In this document: positions 55,401 through 64,000 of the stretch, piece by piece
Layout: every line of letters begins with the position of its first letter
Position numbering within the stretch: position 1 is the first letter of the stretch
DNA from: Isoetes taiwanensis
Taxonomy: Eukaryota; Streptophyta; Lycopodiopsida; Isoetales; Isoetaceae
Assembly: GCA_021234155.1 (NCBI GenBank)
Contig: JAJEKV010000030.1
Span: 4,882,050-4,946,049, forward strand
Length of the DNA: 64,000 bases
Direction: 5' to 3'
Program-made: the position numbers and the translations under genes
The notes under the pieces: generated by a model
The model's input: only the letters and a program-made list of their open reading frames with translations
The model's database searches: none
Told to the model about the DNA's origin: nothing

Positions 55401-56315
55401 TGGAAAGCAAAAATTTTTTTCGGTCCTTGGTGTTTTGAGAATTTTGTGCAATCAAGATCATTGAGAAGGGCACAAGATGTTAGAAAAACAAACCGCTACG
55501 ATAATGGACGGTGTATTGGTCGGTTTTATTTATATTGCTATATTTATAATGAGACAAATTGATATCAAGAAAAATAGTTTTATTATGCCATTCGGTGCGA
55601 TTCTGCGTCTTTCTTATTATAAAACAAGAAAACGCAATGTCTAATTTTACGCCCCAAACAGTTTTCGAATAATTCTTTGCGGATACTTTTTATATATAAA
55701 AGTCCCCTGGAATAGCTTGATTCTCGACAACCGATTACCTCCCACATTATCATGGTAGACTCGCTTTCCATCGAATCGAAGTCGCCAGGGTATAATCTGG
55801 AACCGCTCAACACACAAATTATTGTTTAATGGCGTGAAGAGATTTACCTATATTTATTAATTTATACTAATATATTAAACTCTTATTGTTAAGCCGCAGA
55901 GATATAAACCGGATGTTGTTAGTCTTTGGAAAGAACTTCACAAGAATCGAAAATTTGTCGCGGGGATTCTTTTTCATGCAAGTCGGAAGGATCCCCGTGA
56001 AGGGTACCAAACGCTAGTAGAAAATCAGCTTGTGTACATTCATCCAAGTAGTGCATTATTCCAAAGGCAGCCCCGACCGGGTAATTTACAATGAGCTAGT
56101 GATGACAACCAAGGAGTACATCTTGTGAAGTCACCCTTTGTTGATCCAAAGTGGCTTGTGGAGTTGGCACCGAGCTTTTTTTCAAGGTAGCTGATCCAAT
56201 GAAGCTCGACAAACGAAAGAGACGAGGAGAGAATAGAGCCATTATATGGCGGGTACCATGAACCGAACTCATGGCGTTTAAGCAAAAACGTCGCTGATTT
56301 AATTTTCTCTATCAT
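52440..56315 (+). pseudogene. PRP22/DHX8-like DEAH-box splicing helicase, disrupted fragment
   Basis: PRP22 releases spliced mRNA from the spliceosome. The N-terminal about 100 residues are missing; the text starts near F-P-G-L-A-V-P. An Arg/Asp/Glu-rich stretch follows, then an S1 RNA-binding domain at about 52975-53140 (E-L-Y-G-I-Y-R-G-K-V; G-C-F-V-Q-L; E-G-L-V-H-V-S-Q-I-A). Walker A (G-E-T-G-S-G-K-T-T) is at 54000-54026 and D-E-A-H at 54297-54308. Winged-helix and OB regions follow in broken frames, ending at Y-I-H-P-S-S-A-L-F-Q-R-Q near 56030-56075 and K-R-K-R-R near 56225. A 391-bp intron at 55511-55901 is inferred from protein continuity, so this is not a processed copy. Lesions are an extra A near 53110, a 2-base loss near 53459, a 34-bp tandem duplication (53761-53828) and many small changes after 54000. 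It may be a decayed paralogue or an error-ridden assembly of a gene. Confidence 0.87.
53761..53828 (+). repeat. Perfect 34-bp tandem duplication in the helicase
   Basis: AAAGACACCTTGCACAGGAG plus the next 14 bases occurs twice in a row (53761-53794, 53795-53828). 34 is not a multiple of 3, so the reading frame is broken after R-H-L-A-Q-E-L-R-G-V-G. Confidence 0.95.
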
Positions 56316-56569
56316 TCCTTCTTTTCTATAAACAAATTAATCTTTGTTTCGGCATTCTTTGGATAACAACAGTGTATAAATCAAATATTACATTGATTTG
56401 ATGGTTTTCAGCATCCTTGGTTCACTTATAAAATGACTTTCCTTCTGCTGTTTTTGTTGGAATATTAGTCAGCTACTTTTCCAATTAAGTTGGGTTGTAA
56501 CAGATTATCTGAACGTACATGTATCCAAGGCATTTTCAGTTTTAGTGAGTCCACTGACGATTTGTCATA
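56316..56569. other. Probable 3' flank of the helicase
   Basis: AT-rich, no coding signal. Confidence 0.45.
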
Positions 56570-56990
56570 TTTTTTTTCTTTGAAGGACGACAATCTATTA
56601 TCAAGAAAAATCAAGATACATACAAGGGACCTGTGACATGGGACTCAAAACCTAGAGGACAAAATAGTCCACTAAGCAAAACCACCCATACACAGTATAT
56701 ATTCACACTCCTTGTGCCACCTTGAGGCGTTTAATGGCCTCATCACAATCAACATGGTCTACCACATCAAGATAATCATGCCACTGAATAGAACGAGGCG
56801 TGATAGCCTCGTGAGATGACATAACAGACTTCTTCCTTGCCGCCTTCTTCCAATTGACCTGCTGCCATGACTCTTTTGCTGTGACGCTCCCTGCTAAACA
56901 TACGGCGCCTGGCCGTACACTCGGCAGGAAATCCCCCGTCCGGCTCAACAACCGCACAGGCCCTCCGTCTATCCCGCACTATGGAACTCC
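56570..56990 (-). mobile_element. LINE-like 3' end with poly(A), minus strand
   Basis: On the minus strand it ends AGATTGTCGTCCTTCAAAG followed by an A-run, matching the CGTCCTTC(A)n terminus of the LINE tail at 14066-14465. An 84-aa frame (56957-56703; W-Q-Q-V-N-W-K-K-A-A-R-K-K) lies upstream and is unrecognised. The 5' boundary and TSD were not found. Confidence 0.55.
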
Positions 56991-56999
56991 CGTAGTGCG

Positions 57000-58524
57000 G
57001 AAAGGGGACACGAAGGTGTCTTGCGTGCCCTTCCCCTATGGGCTCCTATCACAGCGGAAGCATAAACAACGTCAGAACTAGCAATAACAATACAACATAC
57101 TACCTTGAAGGGTAGTCCATCACATATCCATATGAGCAAAGAAGATAATCATAAACCATAAAACATGAGAGCTCCTACCCATGGCTCCGACTCATAAGGA
57201 GGTAGACTGACTGGATAGGTCTCAAGATAGAGCAGACCGAGTCATAACAATGGCGAGGGCTGGCATAAGACAATGGCTAGGGTTGACCACTCCATCCGCC
57301 CCTCCTGTGCATACTTTGCAGATGGGCTAAATCAGGCTCTGGCATGACTCTAGCCTTCCGGATACGCAATCCCAATGGCATCACCCATCGGGGCTACTCC
57401 AGGTTGCATCTCCCTGGTCCGATGAGGCAGGAAGGGTTGCATCTCCCCTTCCCAGGGTCTAGAGGTTCCGTGGGCGGCTAGAGAATCGTGGCGACACACG
57501 ATTCGTACCCGACTTAACCCCCCAAAACGAGAGCCAAGCCGACACTTGCAGCTCTCGAGGCGAGGCGACACCATTGCCCCGGAGGTGTGGGACCCATGCT
57601 CGCCCACACGGTGACCGACCATAAGCCTAGCCCACTATGGGATCCCCTCGAAGCCCCACTCCTACAGGGGATCCTCCCTCCACATTCCCTCTAGCCCCGT
57701 TATGTGGTGCTGAGTCACATCATAGCCTCGATAGCCTGGTGGGCTCCTATGCACAGGCCGCATCTAATAGGAACTAAGGGATCTAATCTAGGAGCATACT
57801 ACATATGGCTCTAGGTCTCTACCCCCCTTCCCAATACAAGAGGAGCAAACATGATCAACCATCATCACATAATCATCATATCATGAGAATAATCATAAGA
57901 AGAACATCTTAACCTAATCATACAAATCTAACTAAAGGTTAGGGTTCATTGATTAGGGTTCAAGATGGTGAATACGGGTTCTAGGATGGCTCTACTCTCG
58001 ATACAAGATACTAGCACATCTGGAATGCTAATTCCAGATGAACTATGATAACTACTACTCTACATACCTGCTCCCGACGCTCTCCCTCCAGATCCGGGCG
58101 TCTCCATGGTCTTCGACTCACGTAATGCTGCTCTTGCTCCAAGAACGGGTCTACCCTACGGGGGCTGCTGCACTAGTCTATGCCACAGCAAACGATGTTC
58201 GAAACGGGGTTTCGAACGAGTAGATGAGTCTCTGGGTGCTAGGGCTGGAAAGAGGCCTAGGGTTAGGGTTCCCACTAATATAAGCTAGGTCCACCTAGGA
58301 TGCCATGTGGCACCAATCGGGTGAGTCCTGTGTGGCGGATGCCCAATAGGTTAAGGCCACGTGGAAATGGTCTTATAACCTATGGTTGGCTAAGTTATGG
58401 AATTAACTTAGATGTGCACCCCTTGCCACATTCCTAAGTATACAAGTCTACATAGGTAGACTTGTATAGTGACGGGTCCAGGAATATACGTATTCATAGC
58501 GTATATTCCTCTGGAACGTCACAT
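57000..58524 (-). repeat. LTR-like region of a minus-strand gypsy element
   Basis: On the minus strand the sequence after a G-rich tract begins TGTGACGTTCCAG, a plausible LTR start. Near that edge are two strong hairpins: TACAAGTCTAC/GTAGACTTGTA (58441-58466) and AGGAATATACG/CGTATATTCCT (58480-58510). The other edge is a guess and no second LTR lies in the window. No coding signal. Confidence 0.5.
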
Positions 58525-58525
58525 T

Positions 58526-58538
58526 CTCCCCCCTTAGG
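58526..58538 (-). promoter_or_regulatory. Candidate polypurine tract, minus strand
   Basis: CTAAGGGGGGAGAA on the minus strand directly precedes the proposed LTR start. A CAATGCTG/CAGCATTG hairpin lies just upstream. Confidence 0.6.
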
Positions 58539-58929
58539 ACAATGCTGTCCTCAGCATTGCACTAAGGTGACGAACCTACCTTGTTCCTGCAAAACAACAA
58601 CAAAAATATATGAACTTAACTCTATTGAAAAGATCAACTTTTCGTTAATTACTTATTATATGTAATTATAAAGCTATATTTATAAGTTTATAAAAACATT
58701 ATATAGCTATAACAATTATTATTATAAAAGTATACACATATAATATTATTAAAACAAATTTAGGAGTTCATAGTTAGTCTAAAATCTATGACTCCTATCT
58801 TCTCGTAACGTGCTCCCTCCTGCATGCTTCCCTTCACTGGCCTGCACAAGTAGCACATTACGTTATATAAGTTAATAAGTTTGTGGTTTTAGGGGACCAC
58901 CCCCCTTACCTACCTCCTTGAGCCGAACT

Positions 58930-59340
58930 ACCAGCTCAAGGTTACCCTACCACCTTGCACCCGATCATGGCCCCATAAGGATTTGAGCTTAAGGACCATT
59001 TAAGATGATCCTATCATCGCCCATGATCAAGTGCTACCTTGTACACGATCCCCCCAGATCGAGTACACCCCAGTGCATCATGCCCCAAGGGTTTTAAGCT
59101 AGGGAACGTCTCACGATCCCATCATCGCGCATGATCACTTTAACCTTCACCATGACCCTCCTACGGCCAGGTGTGCGTACCCCGCATCGCGGCATAGAGA
59201 GCATCCGATCGATGTCCCATCATCGCCCACCATGCCTCATTCCTCACTCACATGACCCTAATGGTCATGCGCACCTCTTGGTGCGTGTTGGCCTAGAGAA
59301 TGCCTTAAAGGCGTATCCCATCATCGCCCACACGTTCCAA
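58930..59340. repeat. Four-copy tandem repeat, about 100-bp period
   Basis: ATCATCGCCCA-type cores lie at 59015, 59123, 59221 and 59322 (spacings 108, 98, 101), with similar flanks containing GATC and CATG. It sits in the 3' untranslated part of the gypsy element. Confidence 0.75.
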
Positions 59341-59419
59341 GATTCTGGCACATGCACTCTACTAACTAGAATACATGAGCCAGAACTTAAGGCTAACTAA
59401 GAAACATACTAAGCTAACC

Positions 59420-61620
59420 TCCTGGCAAGTCGGCGTCGACCAAATCGGAGATGACTCGCCCATCAAACTCCCTGCTTCAATACCCATGTCGCGTCTTCCA
59501 CGGGCAAGTGCTTCCACTTGACCGAATACTGAAGGAATTGGGACCTTCTAGTCTTCTTGAATGACTTGTCAAGAAGTAATTCAGGCACAATTTCAACTTG
59601 TTCCTCCGTCATTTCCAACAAAATTGGAGTATCCAAAACCTCATCAAGGTTAGGATCGTGCCCTTTTGAATAATCTCACATGGAAGACCTTAAGGTGGGC
59701 CAAAGGGATCCAACTTGTAGGCTTGAGAGCCCACTCTTCTCCAAGATCGTGAACGGACCGGCCCACCTAGGGGCGAGCTTCTTACAATTGCCGATGCGAA
59801 GCTTCCCTTGCCTAACCTTTACTTGAGCCAACTTTATCTGCCACAACAAAACAACTCTCAAGGAGTTTTATCTCTATCCGCTTGACTCTTCAGATATGCC
59901 CATGCTGATTGAAAATATTCTCACACTTCTACCAAAAGCTACCGCATATATGCTGTCATTGTTGAGAAACTTCCACCTTGGGCACTAAATTATGCCACAT
60001 AACTAGGGTCAAGCATTGATAACTGTAACTGATCATGGGGGAGACATCTTCGATGACTCTTGCTTCATATTATTGTACGTAATTGACCAGGTAGATGTAC
60101 TCGGCCCATTGGATTACTTGTTCCAATCATAGTTTCTCCAAATTTGTGTTGCGGTCCCTTAGCCGATTTTACTGCAAATGATAAGCAAAACTCATCAACA
60201 AGTTGGTGTAGCTCGTGTTGAAGAAGTCTTGCTAAACGTCGCTAAAGAACTTCGGATCTCTTTTGGTGATGATCGACCTGTGCCTTCCATGCAGCCTAAA
60301 AGAACTCTTATGTAGACCACACGGCTAGATCCAAGGCGGTGTCTATGGTGTGGCATGGCAAGTATGTGCCCTTTTGATAAACTATATACCACAACCATCA
60401 AGGCTTCAAAGCTTCTTGTTGTCCTTGGAAGGCCCGCTATGAAAACCATGCTGAAGACTTCCCACTTGGCGTCTGGCACCGCCCAAGGTTACAAAACTCC
60501 TGGAATTCGAAGTTGTTCCGCCCTTGTCTGCTGGCTCCACTGACACATTCTTGGCTATGTCTGCTTATCTGCTTCTTCATGCCCGGCCAGACGTAGCTAC
60601 TTCTAATGCTGAAGTGGGCCTTTATAAATTTTGCATGGCTGAAATAGGGCTATTATCGTGTCATGGAAGATTTTTCTTACTTCTTATACTTTGGGTGCGA
60701 TAATTGTTCTTTTGCTATTAGAGATTACCTTCCTTTTTAAAATATTTGAAGGTTTCTCTTTCTTAATCCGTCCTTGCACTCTTGCAAAGACTAGCCCATT
60801 ATGGGCTTGAACTCCATGTTGGGGTAGATGGCTTCTTCTATATCTTCTTGCCGAATTCGCTTGCCGAAGTGGAGATGGCATTGCAATTTGCTGCTTCAAA
60901 GCTTGCCAATGAGTGGCGATGTCTTAACATCTCCACGGCTGCATGCTCTTCCATTGATTTGTTGTAGATCACGATGTCGTCGAAGGGAATTGATGAAGAA
61001 ATCATCCAAAGAATCTTCGAAGATGTCGTTCCTCAATTGCATATAAGTTAGTGGAGCATTCCATAGACTCAAGGGCATTACTGTGAAATCATAGTGCCCA
61101 TACCGTGTTCTGCAGGAGTCTTATAATTATCTTCCCCCTTCATTCTTATTTGCTGATTGCCCGAGTTTAAGTCGATTTTGTAGAAGAATCCTGCTTCTTG
61201 GGGCTGATCCATTATGTATTTTATTTGTTGAGCTGCCCATGGTTGATATACATCTTTAGACTTCCATCTTGGCCGAAAAGATCCCCAAGTCGGTCAACTC
61301 CTACAACTGCTTCTTGAGCTTTGCTAGCTCGGAAGTGCTGATTCTATAAAGAGCCTTGCTGATCGGCTCTGTCTCCGGTGCAAGAGTGATTTCAGACTCT
61401 ATGCTTCTATAGAGCAAAAGCTCTCAAATTTCATCTGGAGGCATATCATGGGACTTCTTGATTAACTTAGAAATTGGCCGAGGCAACTGTTTCGAAGTAG
61501 CATCTTCTTTCTTACTCTTATGGTCGGGGTCGACAACTTGTAGCTTATGTACGACCTCATTCCTCATGATGCACTTAAGTAATTGCCTCACTGACATGCG
61601 TTGCACGATTGGAATTACTT
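59420..61620 (-). pseudogene. Decayed Ty3/gypsy chromovirus pol, minus strand
   Basis: Read on the minus strand: the RT region at about 61420-60960 ([30 protein letters not shown]), integrase at about 60900-60200 (C-Q-W-S-Q-Q-T-R-A-E; F-I-A-G-L-P-R-T; V-V-V-Y-S-L-S-K), K-L-A-P-R-W-A-G-P-F near 59790, and an open chromodomain frame at about 59650-59466 (E-V-L-D-T-P; Q-Y-S-V-K-W-K-H-L-P; D-A-T-W). Frameshifts are dense and CG/CCG again replaces expected CTG/CAG. The C-terminus resembles the fragment at 32200-33645, so the two are the same lineage. Confidence 0.8.
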
Positions 61621-63545
61621 AACTTAAATTATAAGGTACTTGCCCTTTGGTGCTGGGATAAGTATCTCTTGCTTATAATAATCAATTATTGCTTTAGCCA
61701 GCTTTACTATTGCATGCTTATTGTGAGGTCATAATTGCCAATGTACATAAGTTGGTGCCGATGCTCTACTTTGCTTCGCTCTAGGTTGATGTCGAACTTG
61801 ACTCTTGTTCCGTTGGTGCTGCTAATTACTTGGCCTTGGCTTAATTACTGGCCTAGATTTAGACTTAAGAGTCTTGCTCTTAAAGATGTCCGTCATCTAG
61901 GAGGTGCAAATTACAAGTTAAAGAACTACTTACATAAATCCTGTGGCCACAAGTTTAGCTCAAGATGACATTACTTTTGGGCACACATAGAAAACTATAT
62001 GATTAGATAATTATTCCTGTTTTAGATCTAATCTATACTCTAGGATCTCCCCTTTCTTACTTATTGCCCTCTTGAAATAGTCCCACCTTTGAGTTGATGC
62101 CATCTAAGAAGTTGTCCGGACTTATTAGATTGCTTCCCTTCATTTGGTCGGATTACTCCTTATGCTGCGAAAGTACTCATCATATACATGGCCGACGGTT
62201 ATCCTATTATTGAATCCTTCTTAGCGAGGTGATCAAGCTCACGAAGAGGTTTTAATATGTTGGATATCTGTCAGCAATGTATACAATTATTGTACTCCAT
62301 ACATTTTTCTTCCCAATCCTTGAAGCTTTGCTCCATTCTTGGGTACATCCCTTCTAAAAGAAAAGACAAAAAATCTACTCGAAATTTCGTCCCAATCCCA
62401 TCATGGATTTTATCACCCATAATTTTAAGAAACTCAATGATCTTATAGGTCCTCAAGCTTGCTTAAAGCTGGTGTAGTCGTTAGTCGTTGGAGTAGCAAG
62501 GCGATGATCCATAATTTATTGAAAAGAATCTGGTCTCCTTGGAGTTGCTGTATAATCATTCGTGTGCCCTGCTTCTTTTGTTGAACATATTCTGACTCTG
62601 ATCGTCCTTAATGTTGATGCTGACTACCTTCATTAAAATTATTCCTCTTAGTGGACGATGTAGTGGCGGCATAAGGCTCGATGTCGCATCCCAAAGGCTT
62701 GGAGGTTATGAGATTCGAGGATGATTCTTCTAACTCCTGAATTGATATTGTTGTGTTGATCTTGTCGATTCTATTCTTCGTCCTGCTGGTTGCATGCTGT
62801 TGTTATAAGGCTGATGACAATGTTGAGTGCTTTACCACTTCTAACTACGCAACTTCTCTTGCTAAGAGGAGTTTATGTGCATCCATCCGCAGGGACTAAT
62901 CTTGACTGATCAATTAATAATGCTGATATTTGGTCCCTCATGCTTTCAATTCGTTGATGTCTCCATTGTCGAGGCTCGAGGATCTGCAACGAAGGTTCTT
63001 CTGACCTATATTACTGCCCTAAGCACAAGGCAACTAATACTACCACACAACAATTATTTACGTCTACTTACTCTACAAACCCTAATTTTATACCTTTATC
63101 CACTCTACCTCAAATGACCCACTTGGCATTTGGCACTTTACTAGGTGGTAGAAGGAGACTCATTCACTGGGTGTACTTGGTGCGCTACACTGAATTACCT
63201 AGATAGAATGAATTCCTAGATAATTATCTATGATACAAAGGCATGGCTGAAGACACTTGATGATAGTGCATCTATAACGTGCGTTGGTGTACCCTACCAA
63301 CGTGTGACAACAATTTCTAAGGCCTTGGCAACTAGCTGGGTTTCTAAGAAAAATGTTTAATTATACTACCTATATGTAGACAAGAAGACACTTAGCAAGA
63401 TAAGAGCGACAACTGAGCTGGGATGAATGCCGATGCTGTCTCTATCTAGCTTAAGGATCTTGGTTCTAAGTCTAAGGCTTGGCCATTAATATTATCTAAC
63501 ATTATTAAAGCTTAAATTTAATTAAGAATTAAATTCAAACATAAA
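61621..63545. other. Probable gag-protease remnants of the minus-strand gypsy; no clear gene
   Basis: Minus-strand frames near 62520-62440 (S-F-Q then I-M-D-H-R-L-A-T-P) and 62456-62271 could be decayed gag, but no capsid motif or CCHC knuckle is secure. No 5' LTR or PBS was found up to the window end. Confidence 0.35.
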
Positions 63546-63690
63546 CGATGCCCGCCCTTAGTGGTTGGCACGAGGGGGGTTTGGGGGGGTTCAACCCTAT
63601 GGGTGGGAGGTTTGATTCCCGCTACTGTGGAAATTCTTTTAAGATGAGGTTCAAATGGATTGAAAAGCTAGAATGGGGTACTATAAGATA
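63546..63690 (+). mobile_element. Possible tRNA-derived SINE
   Basis: An A-box-like TTAGTGGTTGGCACGAGG and a B-box-like GGTTTGATTCCC lie about 45 bp apart, the layout of an internal RNA polymerase III promoter. No tail or TSD was identified. Confidence 0.3.
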
Positions 63691-63750
63691 TTACAGTGCA
63701 GGGTAGAAGACTAGCATATGTACTAAGACCCTTTTCAATGTAATTTTGCT

Positions 63751-63953
63751 AAATTTTGGCTTCCAATCATATAACCCGGGTGAGACTGCGCCAATGAGCT
63801 CTGCGTTGAGAACGCACATGCATTTGGCGCGGCTTCTAAATTTTGGCTTCCAATCATATGACCCGGGTGAGAAATTTTGGCTTCCAATCATATGACCCGG
63901 GTGAGACTGCGCCAATGAGCTCTGCGTTGAGAACGCACATGCATTTGGCGCGG
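63751..63953 (+). repeat. Nested tandem repeat of two modules
   Basis: Module a (34 bp, AAATTTTGGCTTCCAATCAT...) starts at 63751, 63838 and 63872. Module b (48 bp, ACTGCGCCAATGAGCTCTGC...) starts at 63785 and 63906. The order is a-b-a-a-b, nearly identical, so the duplication is recent. Confidence 0.92.
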
Positions 63954-64000
63954 TTTCACCCTGGTCCCTTGATTCTTGCCAAGATTCAACAATTTCAGGA

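Noticed and set aside
52440-56315. Processed (retro)pseudogene of PRP22
   Set aside because: A 391-bp sequence with splice-like borders interrupts the conserved protein at 55511-55901, so the copy was not made from spliced mRNA.
61621-62960. A definite gag gene for the minus-strand gypsy
   Set aside because: No capsid motif or CCHC knuckle could be read reliably in any frame.

Overview
The window is repeat-dominated nuclear DNA from a land plant. The evidence is LTR retrotransposons primed by plant-type initiator-Met tRNA sites, a chromodomain Ty3/gypsy element, Ty1/copia, a DUF659-type hAT transposase, several LINEs, and an intron-containing fragment of a PRP22/DHX8-type splicing helicase. 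No intact host gene is visible. The LINE ORF1 type (coiled coil, RRM-like core and C-terminal domain instead of the zinc-knuckle ORF1 usual in flowering-plant L1) and the repeat density would suit a large-genome non-flowering plant such as a fern or lycophyte. That is a weak inference.

Layout. 1-3240: minus-strand LINE (copy A) with ORF1 and a damaged ORF2. 3283-3638 and 14066-14465: two short 5'-truncated LINE copies with perfect target-site duplications. 4872-8260: a decayed minus-strand LINE (copy C). 9286-13285: an LTR element carrying only gag, with a 675-bp DNA insertion in its 5' LTR. 15957-18893: copia gag-protease-integrase, cut off at the start of RT and joined to a LINE tail. 19480-25934: minus-strand LINE (copy B), split by a 2.2-kb terminal-inverted-repeat element (20063-22287) that carries an array of 16-bp palindromes. 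27215-29640: a GAATCT-rich minisatellite with higher-order duplications. 31568-31988: a foldback/MITE-like element. 32200-33645: a gypsy fragment. 34449-34870: a half-LINE made of the ORF1 tail fused to the LINE 3' UTR. 35310-38795: a 19-bp minisatellite in two inverted arrays around a unique core with an 84-bp-arm hairpin. 39285-39895: a LINE 3' end. 40392-41861: a broken hAT transposase. 42158-50348: a full-length chromovirus with LTRs, PBS, PPT and TSD. 52440-56315: the disrupted PRP22-like gene. 56570-56990: a LINE 3' end. 57000-62960: a decayed minus-strand chromovirus. 63546-63953: a possible SINE followed by a short nested tandem repeat.

The parts relate mainly by parasitism and nesting. 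LINE enzymes probably mobilised the truncated copies, and possibly the half-LINE. The gag-only LTR element needs pol from a relative. The chromovirus sits inside a roughly 220-bp repeat whose unoccupied paralogue lies 1 kb downstream.

A caution on the sequence itself. Many disabling lesions, and most differences between the chromovirus LTRs, fall where one copy has CAG or CTG and the other has CG, CGG or CCG. This looks like a systematic sequencing error, so some pseudogene calls may be overstated.
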